Assembly (NCBI GenBank): GCA_035771165.1
Contig: JAWNZC010000344.1
Span: 1,193,501 to 1,257,500, forward strand
DNA from: Paragorgia papillata
Taxonomy: Eukaryota > Cnidaria > Anthozoa > Scleralcyonacea > Coralliidae
Direction: 5' to 3'
DNA length: 64,000 nt
The first letter of the stretch is position 1. Each line of letters starts with the position of its first letter. The notes below the pieces were generated by a model. The model saw only the letters and a list, made by a program, of their open reading frames with translations. It made no database searches and was not told the origin of the DNA. Shown piece after piece: positions 35,216 through 46,860 of the stretch. Position numbers and translations under genes: made by a program.

Positions 35216-35940
35216 CTGTGATTCCGACATGGACAGCCTTTGGAAGGCCGAAAAAGAGCAAACTGGTTTAAGGCGCCAGACACCCGCCTTTCACACCTTT
35301 GCCACGAAGCAAAAGGAGTTTGGTTAGAAATGGGTGACTATATGGGACATTTCGTGGATGTGAAATTGCTCAATTTTTAACACCATCCCAGTCTATTCCA
35401 ACCCTTTTAATACCCCCCACCCTAATACCCCCACCTAACCTAAGTCCTAACCTAAAACATATTCCAACCTAAAAGGCTAAAATATATTCCAACCTAACTT
35501 AATCCTATTCAGATTAAATTGATAAACTCAACTGAACATCTGATTCTTTGCAAGGAAAGATAAAAACGTACCAAAAACTTGTAATGCAACGAGATTATAT
35601 TATTTTCATAGATAAAAAACTAGAGATCGTATTACACCAAGCCATGCGGTCTAACAAGTCAACAAGACACACTGACACAGTCCCTATACATTATATGGAT
35701 AATAGATATCCAAATCAAAATCTTAAACTAAGGCGACAAAAAGCATAAACAAAATGCCTACACTACAGTATATATTGGTTCGGCTGGCCGGGCTGGGTTC
35801 GCGGTATGTAAGTGAAATATTTAATATTAATAAACTTTTGACCGCATATGTTAATTTCATAAACGATCATGCCAGCCGGTCATGGCGCACAGATTTTTCG
35901 GTTAATACAAGCCCAAAACTATTATAATACGAGTCGAATT
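35216..35940. other. Gene-less stretch with degenerate CCTAA-rich repeats
   Basis: Between about 35400 and 35510, variants of CCTAACCTAA and ATATTCCAACCTAA recur. They resemble a degenerate interstitial repeat but are not a clean telomeric array. No gene is recognised. Confidence 0.4.
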
Positions 35941-36072
35941 TAGTTAAAATAGAATATATTTACTTTATGGCTGTACAAGACTTGTTTTTCCTTTCTCGAA
36001 CATACTTCGGGATGAAAGATTCGGCACCAAAATTTCTACTGAGGCAGAAGCTCGTGTTGTTGTTGATAGCGC

Positions 36073-38955
36073 TCAACAGCTCTTCAACTTTTGAGAAGGC
36101 CACTTCATCATTTCCATAGCTCTGTCACTATCGGGTATTTTCGTTACAATTCTGGCGGCACGTTGTTGCAATTTTTCCAGATTCTTGGCATTTCCTGATC
36201 CGCAACAATTCCACACAGTGTCACAATATTCAAGAATAGGCCGAACAAAGGATACATATACAATGTTTGCACAATAAGGTGTTAAATCATTTCTGATTCG
36301 CCCGAACATCCCTACTCTTTTGCCAGCTTTGGATAGAATGGATTCAACATGAGATTTCCACGTAATACATTCATCAAAAAGAACCCCAAGATATCTGAAT
36401 TCTGTCACACGCTTAATGGAACGACCGTTAATCGTGATGTTAAATTCACTTACACGAGCGAGCCTTGCATGGGTCCCAAATAATATTGATTCCGTTTTTG
36501 ATGTATTGAGAAACAAACAATTATCTCGTAACCAGGTTCCCATTAGATCGAGATCATCGTTTAACTTCTTCTGAATTACTGAGACATCTGAGTCAGCGAA
36601 GAATAGAACAGTATCGTCCGCGTACATTAATATGCTGCAGTTACGTACAGCATTTGGCAGGTCATTAACATACAGAACAAATAACATTGGGCCAAGTATT
36701 GAGCCTTGCGGGACACCAGATGTAATAAGCTCGGGTTCGGAAAACACACCTTGATAACCAACACTTTGAGTTCTTTGATGTAAATAGTTCTCAAACCAAG
36801 CATACTCCTGGTTCCCAATTTCCAAAGCGGAGAGTTTATTTAGTAACAGATGGTGATCTATGCTGTCAAACGCTTTCCGAAAATCAACAAATACTGCCCC
36901 TGTCAGCTGTCCTTGTTCAATATGTCTCCGAATGGTGTCAGCAAAGGAGAGAGCTGCAAATTCTGTTGAGTGATTTTTTCGAAATCCACATTGATAAGGG
37001 CTTAGAATATTATGTTCCCTTAGGTAATCACCAACTTGCTTGTGAACGGCTCTCTCCAACAACTTTGAGACCGTGGGGAGGATGGAAATCGGTCTATAGT
37101 TATCTAGGTCCTCGGCCTTGCCTTTCTTAAATAAGGGAATTACACGTGCGGATTTCCAGTCATCTGGTACTCGACCCTGCCGTAAAGAAGCATTGATGAT
37201 AATTGTCAGTGGTGTAGCAACAATGTCTGCAGTATCCTTTAGTAAACGTGGTGGAATATTATCCAAACCAGCTGCCTTTCCGGTTTTCAGTCCACGGAGT
37301 TGCTTTAATGTAAAATTCACTGGAACCTCTTTAAATTGAAACTGTCGAGCTCGAAATGAGGTAGATGCACTTGTCCTAATAGTGCGAGCAACGGAAACTA
37401 TAGAGGCCCCAGCAGCATCTCTGAGACGCTTGACGGCACCAATAAAATGCTTATTAAATGCAGTCGCAATAGAAACTTTATCGTTACTATCAATATCCCC
37501 AATTTTAACACCCGAGGATACTTCTTTGCTTTCAGTAGGTATGATCTTTTTAACGGTTTTCCAAAACGTTTTGCTATCGTCCTTGTTTTCTTCCAATAGC
37601 CGCCTATTATAAGCTCCCTTTGCTCTTTTAATCATGTTATTAACCCGGTTTCTAAGGCTACGATAGTTCGCCCAGTCTTCAGTGTTTGTTGTTTTACGTG
37701 CCTTTTTATGCAGATAATCTCGTTGCTTGATCGCATTTTTTATGCTACTATCTAACCATGGGCAAAAAAACCCACAGCTTATCACTCCAGAACTACTGAT
37801 ATTATGCGGGTTGTTGGCAGCTATCAAATCTATGAGCGATTTTGAATCTGGGGTTACTCTAGTGGCTTCTTTAATCACTTGTTTAATATGAAAGCTTTTA
37901 AAAAGTGATTTCAATTGTTTACATTCAGGAATGCTAGCACGTTTGGTTAGGAAATCACAGTTAAAATCGCCCAACATAAACAAATCTTTACCTTCAGAAG
38001 TAGCCTTGTCCAGGTTGTTTTCCAATTTTGCCATAAAATCTTTATCGTGGTATTTCGAGGAATTGGGAGGCCTGTAAAAGGTTCCTACCAGAAATCCACG
38101 CGTTTTAGGTAGAGAAATCTCGAGCCAAAGTCCTTCAACTGTTGAGTCTTCTAAATCATCCCTCCTTGTAGCCATGATCTCATTTTTAACATAGACAGCT
38201 ATGCCACCACCTGCAGAACCTCTATCACGCCTAAACAATTTGTAACCTGGGATCTCAAATTCGCCATCGTGCATCCCACTGTCAGCCCAAGTTTCTGTCA
38301 ACGCTAATAAGTGAATACCTGACTTCAGTTCATGCATGATAAGGCGCAGCTGATCAACTTTATTGCGAAGGCTGCGAATATTTTGGTGAACGATTTTAAA
38401 ACCACGCATTCTCGTTATATTCTTCAGTCCAGAAGGCAGATACTCATATAATCCTGTTGTATTGTCGGTTTCCTCGTCCATATCTTGCTGAACATTGCAT
38501 GCTTGGCAAAAGTTATTCAAATTAAAATCAACGCCAACGCATTTAAGATGGCAGTTCGCTTCACATAACCGACACTGTAAACGAGGTTGATTTCGCCAAA
38601 TAACTTTAGAACAAACTGGACATATTTGACCATTTCGATTCCCCGTACAAGGACCAGGATTTAGACTAACATCACCCGCTAGCAACAACAGGTATCCTGC
38701 ATACATAGACAGCTTGACCAAATAAATACCTCTCATTGCCTTCTGATATGAAGGCATGCTTTCACCTTTAAGGCGGCGAGATATTCCTGAATTACGGCTT
38801 GGATATGAACGAACATCCGCTTTAGACACTATCAGGATAGACGAGATATCTTTAGCTGTACCATCATAAGATTTTTCAGATGTAGCATACGATAAGAACA
38901 ACACTAATATCAAAAATAGTGAGAGCTCAGATAGGCCGCCTCTTAACACCGCCAT
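36073..38955 (-). mobile_element. CR1-like LINE with 2A-like peptide, PHD-like finger, endonuclease and reverse transcriptase
   Basis: One 960-codon minus-strand frame. Residues 9-27 are strongly hydrophobic, like a signal or membrane segment. At 93-102 is AGDVSLNPGP, a 2A-like motif predicted to separate the chain before the last Pro. A Cys/His zinc finger follows (CPVCSKVIW to FCQAC, about 112-153). The endonuclease shows HQNIRSLRNK, LALTETWADSG and LGDFNCDF. The reverse transcriptase shows KTGKAAGLDNIPP, VFVDFRKAFDSIDH, SGVPQGSILGP and LMYADDTVLFF with its two catalytic Asp. Between VISCGF and FCPWLDSSIKNAIKQRDYL the C-terminal part of the endonuclease, with the usual Ser-Asp-His, is missing, an in-frame deletion. 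The 3' end closes early after SDRAMEMMKW. Copying in trans would be needed for movement. Confidence 0.85.
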
Positions 38956-38963
38956 TGGTTATA

Positions 38964-39240
38964 TAACGATAGAACCATAAGAACCAATATTGGTTATATA
39001 CCAATTGAACCATAAGAACCAATAGAACCATAAGAACCAATAGAACCATAAGAACCAATAGAACCATAAGAACCAATAGAACCATAAGAACCAATAGAAC
39101 CATAAGAACCAATAGAACCATAAGTACCAATAGAACCATAAGAACCAATAGAACCATAAGAACCATCAGAACCAATAGAACCCTAAGAGCCATAAGAACC
39201 ATCAGAACCAATAGAACCAATAGAACTGTAGAACCATAGA
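38964..39240. repeat. 18-bp minisatellite directly upstream of the LINE start
   Basis: The unit ACCATAAGAACCAATAGA repeats about 12 times with small changes. It abuts the LINE's first ATG on the minus strand (38955), so it is either a 5' leader of the LINE or the site it landed in. Confidence 0.85.
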
Positions 39241-40590
39241 ACCGTAGAGGTGGTATAGTAGAACTATGGAACCAGAGACATCGAACTTGTAGGACTGGTG
39301 CCTAATTTTGTTAATATATTTGGTGACTGCGTGTCATGGAATTATAACCAGATATAGTCACATGCCTCAGTTTCGCAAAGCTTATTGGTCAATATCGCCA
39401 GTGGCCGCCAGAGGTTACTTAATTAAAATCTAACCTAATAATTTATTATTTCTAGGATGGTACCCTACACTATAAGCTATTATGATAAGAAAAAAGATGA
39501 GAAAGAAGATATTGACTATATTGGAGAAAACCGTGTTTTAAATCATCTGCCAGATCGACTTGTTGCAGTAATGGTTTGAAAAAAACCCAACGTAAGTCTG
39601 ATTGATGCTTGTTAAACAAGCATGAGATACAGCACAAGTACGTCAGAACAAGCACGGCATGAAATAACGAGAGGTGACTTGACCACATTACGGGCGGTGT
39701 TTATTATGGGTGTCGACTTCATTTGGCCAGTGGTTCACTAACATACAATCATTATGTAAACCTGTACATACTGTACAAGCAGTATGTAAACCTGCTAGTG
39801 AGTCGGGTTAGCGTAATCTATGCATACTGTAAGTATAGGGTTGTGTTTTTGTTTGGATTAGATCATCCCACTTAACTCTCAGCAACAGGGCTCATTGGGC
39901 GTAATGGGGAATTTTTGGACGTCAGTTCTAGGCTCCTACGCGGTCATCTTGGATTTCAGCCTTAGTCTCTTTTCTCGCGGCCGAACCACAGGCGGCCCAA
40001 ACCGAACGTACACCCTCTTGAGCGCGAGCAGTGTTGTGTTCCTTTCACAGAGAATATTCAAATTTAGACATAGAAATATTTCAGACGGCCCTCACTTGAA
40101 GCTTCATAAAATCCACAAACACCACTCGATCTCGCTAAAATTGCCAGCAGTACATTTGTCAAGGACTTGGCTTTCAGTTCATTGTTCTTTCGACCCAAAC
40201 GTTCATCTTCGCAGCTCGAGAAACGTTCCTACAGACTGAGGTGACACCGGCCGTTCGTATATATACGCATACGGTGAGAGCTTTTGTGAAGCCAAAGCCG
40301 GTTTGTATACAAACGTTACATTTCAGTTGAGCTGCATAGAAGATGAAAGAGCAATGAACCAAAAGCCGAGTTCTTTACGAATATACTACGTCTACGCTTT
40401 TTTGTGTATTTTACGGAGCTTGAAATGAGCGTCGCCTAAAATATTATTTATTGAAAGTTGCCAGCCTTTCCTTATTTTAGTATAAAGAGGTTATATTTAA
40501 CCAGAAGTAAATTCATCTCGTCGAAATATAGTTGAAACTCGAGTCGGAGAAAGACACAAGCATCAACAAATAGAAATTAAGCAGAAGCAA
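39241..40590. other. Gene-less stretch between the LINE and the Polinton fragment
   Basis: A 114-codon open frame at 39895-40239 has no recognisable motif. Nothing else is identified. Confidence 0.35.
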
Positions 40591-40591
40591 G

Positions 40592-40840
40592 TTAAAAACA
40601 TTTATGTCGAAATTCTATATTCCATTTGAATTTGTGCCAACGGTCAATTGTCTTAGACAGATCGACATAGTCCTCTGTGCCGGGAGAAAGGAAAGTGATG
40701 GGACCATTACCTGTTACACTTGAAACTGGTTGATGATCAATCCAATGCCCTTTCTCCAGGCTGATTTGCGTTGGAGGCACTGAAAATAGATCAAGCTCAC
40801 TTTTTGTGCACTCTGCCGATTTTGAATGTACGAAATCCAT
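40592..40840 (-). pseudogene. N-terminal fragment of a Polinton major-capsid-like protein
   Basis: The frame begins MDFVHSKSAECTKSELDLFS and reaches VDLSKTIDRW before diverging and stopping at 40592. The opening block resembles F54H12.2-like proteins, considered Polinton major capsids. Only about 70 residues remain of a protein that normally has several hundred. Confidence 0.6.
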
Positions 40841-40842
40841 AA

Positions 40843-41148
40843 CTACCCAAATATGTCTTCTGCCTGAGTTGTTTTACGTTTCTTGACTTGTCTGCTTCTG
40901 ACAGTAGGAGATGAAGTATTTCTCTTTTTACCTCTTTTCTTAACATTTGCTCGTTTCCCGTTTCCAGTTTGACCCAAAGTCTGAAGTTTATTAACAGCTT
41001 TTTTCTTCACAACATTTACTGCTTCATTCAGTCGTGATTTTGCTGACACTTTCACGTTTTTACCAGAAAGGACATCTCCTAACAAATTTGCACCTGTATT
41101 CAACGCGATATTTCCCAAGGTCTGTGCACCAGTTTTGACAAGGGGCAT
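40843..41148 (-). CDS. Small basic Polinton protein (pX-like)
   Basis: A 101-codon frame starting MPLVKTGAQTLGNIALNTGA with a Lys/Arg-rich C-terminus (VRSRQVKKRKTTQAEDIFG). Small basic ORFs next to the capsid gene are seen in Polintons and recall adenoviral core proteins. It starts 157 bases after the minor-capsid stop and ends just before the major-capsid start, as expected for this gene order. Confidence 0.5.
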   Translation of the reverse strand: MPLVKTGAQTLGNIALNTGANLLGDVLSGKNVKVSAKSRLNEAVNVVKKKAVNKLQTLGQTGNGKRANVKKRGKKRNTSSPTVRSRQVKKRKTTQAEDIFG

Positions 41149-41304
41149 AACTGCTCTGCATGGTCACACTGCGAAAGAGTCCTCCTAAACCATACCCCAT
41201 TTGTCAATGTCCCATCTGCCACGGACTACCAATAAAAACAGGCATCCCACTTCCATGTTGTTGTTGATCCAAATAATAACGAACCGATCAGCGTGACTCA
41301 TCTT

Positions 41305-42038
41305 TTACATAAAATAGGATGAGTTTTGCAGTCTAAAGTGAAGTGTCGTCAACACCTTACCACGTTCAAATGGCATAGCGAGACCAGTGTCATCTCTTAA
41401 AAGTATCTCAATGTCTTCAAATGTTTTTGTTTGAACTGGAACGTATTGTATATTATTGTAGGTTCTTGTAATTGCTTCCCCCAATTTTCCTTCGACAGGC
41501 ACAGATCTGAGTAATTTTGCATTGGTATCTCCAACTATTTGTGGCTGTACAAACCATTAATGTCACTGACATAAGGACTCACCGTCATCTTGACAATCTT
41601 CACTTCCTTTCCACCGAATCCAAGAAGAATCGACATTTTACCTTTCATAGCAAACGCGTACCCATTTTTTAAGCGAACTGTCACTTTTTCAGTTCGAATA
41701 TCAAACGTCATTGAAATATTCCCTTTTGTGTCTTTTGACAAGGCTTTGTTTACAGATTTAATAAAATCTGTCATGGAATTATAAAACCCATAGTCCACAA
41801 AAGTAACCATAAAAATAACATCATCATCACTGATGTATAAGTGGTTGTCACCACGCTGAAGATTATACCATGTGCGAGGATAAGTCATCGAGTATAGACC
41901 GACTTCCCAGTTACCGTTAAGATCAACTGTCTGAGGTAATTTCACTCGATAACTGGTTGTAGTGTTATTGGGAAAGGTAGAGAGAGATGCATTGCTAGGA
42001 AGCGTCAGGTAAAAATGTGTTCCGTTCATCATCATCAT
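41305..42038 (-). pseudogene. Polinton minor-capsid (penton-like) protein, broken
   Basis: The first part (42038-41535) begins with Met repeats and FYLTLPSNASLSTFPNNTTT, then NGNWEVGLYSMTYPRTWYN, the typical start of the Polinton minor capsid. The second part (41502-41305, another frame) has QYVPVQTKTFEDIEILLRDD and ends LHFRLQNSS. Comparison with family layout suggests missing residues plus a frame change near 41530. No longer able to give the full protein from this copy. Confidence 0.7.
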
Positions 42039-42242
42039 ACAAAGAGTAATAAAAGAAACAACAACACATTCAAATGTTTAAAAACGATTTATTTCAGAAG
42101 CAGTAACCCATGAATTAAATTTGTTAGGGTGACCTAACCATTTTACAAAATATTGTACATGTTTCCCTTTTCCTCGCTTCTTTAGAATCTTCTCTATTTC
42201 ATAAGTATCGTCATGCTTGATGACCTTCTGAAGTTCTTTCTC

Positions 42243-43113
42243 CTAAAATGTTCCTTGGAGCTCTTCACCATCGAAATCTTTAATCTTGTAGACAGGAGGT
42301 CGTCGCGGTATTGTCTTGCTTATTGTAAATATCTCTTTTGAAAAATTAGGCAAATATCCTTTTTCGAATTTACGCTTAATCTTGCTAATTCTCACTTGAT
42401 CACCTATTTTAAAGTTGTAGTGTACAGGTTGTAAATCATCTATGTCACTGTCGTACAACGTATGCCATACTTTATCTTCGATTGCATTATTTACAAGAGA
42501 GGGTTTTGTTTTTATACTACGATGAACTGTATGATTGTAAGCATAAACTAAATCAGGCAACATGTCAATGTATCTCATGGTTTTCTTTGCCGTGAAGTAA
42601 CGCCACATTTTGGTCTTTAATGTACGAATTAAGCGTTCAACAATAGACCCTTTTGTTTCGTTAAATGTATTATACAAATGAATCTCTTCATTGTTCATCA
42701 GCGTTTGAAAATGTTTGTTAAAGAACTCGGTTCCCCGATCAGTCAAAATTTTCTCTGGCTTTCTCCCTGATGACAAAATTACTTTAAAAGCGTCAACAAG
42801 CGCAAGCCCTGTTTTCGTCTTGAGAGGAATCACCCATGCATGCATACTTGGAAAAGACGTCAATACATACAAGCAAATAACGATATCCGTCTTTAAATTT
42901 CTGCATTGACTGCATATCCGCCAAATCCATTTGCCATTGTTCGTCAATACCTCCAACTAATACACGATTTATTTTAAAGTTTCGTTGAACCGGTTTGTGT
43001 AAAGTGTAAGCGTCTTGTTTCATTAACCATTCAAGAATCTGTTTTCGACTCAGTTTGTACTTGCCCTCTTCCTTTACATCACGGTGAAACAAAATTGGAT
43101 CGCATGTTGGCAA
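42243..43113 (-). pseudogene. Polinton-type retroviral-like (rve) integrase, frame-shifted
   Basis: The first frame (43113 to about 42840) contains WQMDLADMQ with the first catalytic Asp and YRYLLVCIDVFSKYAC. The second frame (about 42860 to 42243) contains VIPLKTKTG, ILTDRGTEFF (second Asp) and SIVERLIRTLKTKMWRYF (Glu), then a chromo/SH3-like tail with VYKIKDFDGEELQGTF. The two frames overlap near 42840-42900, so one indel separates them. The DDE triad is present across the two parts. The integrase inserts the element's linear DNA. Confidence 0.75.
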
Positions 43114-43311
43114 TCAGTCAATGTCGTAAAGTAAGATTTCGTTTCATAGGCACTTTAAGGCTACGTCCACACGTCCCATGTGTTGATAATAAGCCAGTCG
43201 TTGTGTTGATGTCGATGAAACCGGAAAAACAAAATTGTATACAAAAGAAAGCGGCCACCCAAACATATCTTAACCTTTTCCGCTTCGGATTAGCAACAAA
43301 TTAGTGACACT

Positions 43312-43536
43312 TCACTTTTTGATAGGATTAGCGTCTAATCTTGGGCTACCTGGCAACAGCTCTTCTTTTTTAATAGCGCTCCGCACATATGACGCCGCGT
43401 TGTCAATTTCAGCATGTTTGTCCGAATATTTTTTCATTAATTCTGAGTTGCCAACAAGAAAGAAACGTTCACTTTGAATCTCTTGAAAGTCGATTTCAGT
43501 TTGTTTTCCACGCTTAGCTATTATACATTTGTGCAC
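43312..43536 (-). CDS. Small unrecognised ORF upstream of the Polinton integrase
   Basis: A 74-codon frame, MHKCIIAKRGKQTEIDFQEI onward, charged and without a known motif. Its place just upstream of the integrase suggests it may belong to the same element. The intervening 43140-43310 sequence has a CTACGTCCACACG motif often seen in MITEs. Confidence 0.3.
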   Translation of the reverse strand: MHKCIIAKRGKQTEIDFQEIQSERFFLVGNSELMKKYSDKHAEIDNAASYVRSAIKKEELLPGSPRLDANPIKK

Positions 43537-43539
43537 AAG

Positions 43540-44290
43540 GCGTTAAATATGCACTTTTGTACATCTTCGACATTTATTACCTTGGATAATTCCAACTCGA
43601 GCCCAAACCTCAATTAATCTCTTATTGTTTTAAAGATATGTTTTTGAGGTTTTTACTTTTACTATAATAACATGATTTGATGTGGTTGAGGTGTGCGAAA
43701 TTGAAAAATTTAGAAACTGTGCAATTCCAGTTGTTTTTTGTAGTATAAATGCGGTTTGAAGATACAATTGTTCCAAAACACCCACAAAGTTCAATAAAAA
43801 AGTTTGTTATTTTCCAAATTACATTCATTTAGAATTCAGTGGTGTTTTTTTATTATTTTATTGGTCAGATAAAAAACTGAAACCAGATTTTGGTATTGTA
43901 TTTGGGACTTTGCTACTATGGAATTAAAACTGATTTTTTTTAATAATAACCTATTTCAAATAATTTCAGGCTCAAAAAGGTTTATATTTGGAGTTTCTTT
44001 ATAGACATGAGGAAGCTTTACTCATGTCTATAAATTCAGCCTGAGGTTTTTATAGGTGGAAGGTTCTTAATTTAGCTAGTGTTTACTGTATTGAAAATCG
44101 TAAATTATAGATTCATTACAATGGTAGTATAGTGGTATTACCTGTGTGATTTTTAGAACTTATTAAGGGTTGCTTTACAGTATGTATAAAACATATATAT
44201 AAAAAAAAGTAATGTTCACAGGCAAAAAGTTCAGTAATTTTAAAGTGTATTTCTTTTATTTTCTTTCTCCTAAAAAAGAATTGTTTTTAT
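43540..44290. other. AT-rich gene-less stretch
   Basis: No gene is recognised. Two near-identical 22-base stretches around AGCTTTACTCATGTCTATAA occur here and near 44376-44395. Confidence 0.35.
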
Positions 44291-44754
44291 AGGAAAATGT
44301 TCAATCAATGTACACAGAGCAGTTTTTGAATTCATTGAAATCTGGGATTCCACAGGCCATTGCAGAAGAAATAGTAAAGCTTCCTCATGTCTATAAAGAG
44401 CTAAAGACAATTAAATGTTGTGAACTCAGTTGATGATGAACTAAAAGCAATGTGCCGTCGATCAAGAAATTCTGTTTTAAGGAAAAGAGACTATAACGGT
44501 TTGAGTAAGCTCGCATGGAAAGAAATATTTGATGAAATTGAAAAATACTGCCCAACTACAATGCAGTTTTTAGTAACACTTGTGAGTGGACAATTTGATT
44601 GTGCCAATGAGAAGAAAGTTTCCATTATATGCCTATTATATTCTATTCCTATGTTTATAAGAGTGCCAGAATTATCCCGGCTTCAGAGACTAAATACTGT
44701 GTTACTTAGTGAAGGAGGTGCTAGTAAAATGGTAAGTTGAACTCTGACATATTT

Positions 44755-45440
44755 TTAAGGTGACTCCATACACTCTGTTTCTCAAAAAGTGGAAAATGCA
44801 CGTTTCAGACCCAAAATCTTGCACATTGATAATTATTTTGTTAGAAGAATGAAACTAAATGTCTTGTATAGAACAGCATTTTGTGAATCAGAAACTGAAA
44901 CGAAAAAGTGCGTAACGATGGTTGCTATGGCAACAATGACGTTTCAAAATAGCTGCTAATATGCGTTTAAACTAGTTTAATTGGCAAAAAACCTCCGTGA
45001 CCCCATTTTTTATTTTATTAAAAGTTTTCTTTTGGTATGAGTAGTCAGTAGACCAAATTTAAAAAAATTCTGTAGATCCAAAATTTTTCAAATAAAAAAA
45101 AACGTGATTATGCTTAATAAATTTTTTTTCGATCTACAGAATTTTTTTAAAATTGGCCTATTGACTACTCATACTAGAAGAAAACTTTTAAATAAAAATT
45201 GAGGGTCACCGATGTTGTTTTCGAATTAACTAGTTTAAACGCAAATTAGCAACCATTTTGAAACGTCATTGTTGCCATAGCAACCAGTTACAAGCTTTTT
45301 TGTTACTATTTCTGATTCTCAAAACGCTGTTCTATACAAGTCAGTTAGTTCCATTTTTTTAACAAATAATCAATGTACAAGATTTTGGATCTAGAATGTG
45401 TGTTTTCCACTTTTCAAGAAATTGTATGGAGCCACCTTAA
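44755..45440. mobile_element. TTAA-flanked foldback MITE (686 bp) in a DUF6589 intron
   Basis: The left end TTAAGGTGACTCCATACA mirrors the right end TGTATGGAGCCACCTTAA. Arms of about 330 bp pair almost throughout, for example GTTTAAACTAGTTTAA and AACTAGTTTAAACGC, and GCTATGGCAACAATGACGTTTC with its complement. TTAA ends fit piggyBac-type non-autonomous elements. Confidence 0.85.
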
Positions 45441-46509
45441 CACTATAGCAATTCAATTTATTGCATTCTTACACTTGTCTGCTACAGTAAACCAAAATTG
45501 CATAATAACATACCACACATATACACATACAGTACCACTCTTAATAAGACTAGTATTGTCCAAATTCTTATGAATACCATGCAGTGTGGTATTGAGTGTT
45601 ATTCACTTTCATCTTTCCTCAGCTGATGAAAAGGTTTCAAAAGATTGGTGTTTGTCTGGATCCTTCAAAGAAATATGGTATTTTGGATGACATAGGAAGC
45701 CATTTCTTAGACCAAGCAACTGAACTTGTTCATGCAGGTAGAGAATTTTGCATAGTTTTGGATAATATTGACTGGGAAATAAAAGTTCACGACATGCGAC
45801 AGGAAGCACAAAATGTAAGTGAACATGCTGTTGCTACCAGTATAGTTTTTGATAGAGTACCTTCAAGCCATTTACCAGACAATGGACCAAAGGACAATAT
45901 TAGCAAAGTAAAAATCAGTAAATTCTTGTTGAATGAATTAGAACTAAAGGAGCTTTCTGACCGCTACCGAATTTATGCTGGTCGCATATTTGCTGAGTTC
46001 TTCCGTGCACTGAGTTTCCTCAATGATTTGCTTCCAAAGCACATTCCTCATGAATACAGTAAACTAATGAAGGAAAAATCAAACATCATCACTATGCCAG
46101 TTCAAATGAAAGACGAAAACAAATACGCTGATAGTGATTGCGTAGATGTCATGGATACTTTTGAAGGATGGGTTAGAAATATCTACAGCAAAGTTAACAA
46201 TCTGCCAGAGCAAACCACTGCATGTGTCCAATCTACACAACCATCAATAACATGTAGTGCATCAGCAAGACCGGATCAGCCTGCTTCCCATACCCCTCCT
46301 GTGTCAGATCTTGCAGATCCACTATGTGGGGTTAAAATTCCTTGTATTGGTGACCAGTTAACCAGGATCAGATTTGCAGGTGCCAAAGACTTAAGAGCTG
46401 GTGCTCACACAAGCAATGATAGATTAGACCATTTGTATCCTTTTTGTGTAGCTGGTTGGCACACAAAAAGAAGTTTTCTGAAGGTTAATATCAGGGTTGC
46501 AATTACGTA

Positions 46510-46860
46510 AATATACCGTAGATTTAGGAGGGGGAAATGTGATCCACTGTTGTGGGAAAAAAATTGTGGATATACTAGCTACTGAAACCAATTCCTCCTA
46601 GGAGTAGATGGCTTCCTATGTAGATGGCTTCTTATATTCTTAAAATGAATTTACTTACAGATATTCTTACATTCTTGACTAGATAGCGTTATATAAGTCT
46701 TGCAAATGTCAAACGATTTTACTTGACAAGGGTTGGGCCTCCAGACATGAGTTGGTTCATAACAACTAGTTATTAGTAATTATTATTATTAATAATAATT
46801 AATTAATTAATTATTATTATTACTAGTTATTATTTCTAATTTTGAAAAAAAAACTGATTT
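46510..46860. other. Intron sequence with an AATAATTA palindrome
   Basis: Around 46765-46835 ATTATTATTA and TAATAATAAT arms form an AT-rich palindrome. No coding potential. Confidence 0.5.

Larger units (their letters stand above)
40592..43113 (-). mobile_element. Truncated Polinton/Maverick element
   Basis: On the minus strand, in order, are an integrase, a minor-capsid-like protein, a small basic protein and the start of a major-capsid-like protein. This gene content and order fit Polintons, large virus-like DNA elements of animals. Polymerase, ATPase and protease genes are not found here, and no terminal inverted repeats were located. It ends abruptly inside the capsid gene near 40592. 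The integrase and minor capsid frames are each broken. Confidence 0.75.

Noticed and set aside
35395..35515. Interstitial telomeric repeat
   Set aside because: CCTAA motifs recur irregularly with no clean TTAGGG period, so only a degenerate repeat can be claimed.
38927..39220. A Leu/Val/Met-repeat protein on the minus strand
   Set aside because: It is only the translation of the 18-bp minisatellite.
39895..40239. Open frame of 114 codons as a gene
   Set aside because: No motif, no conserved composition and no gene context support it.
46765..46835. AATAATTA palindrome as a replication origin
   Set aside because: It is a simple AT-rich palindrome in an intron with no supporting features.
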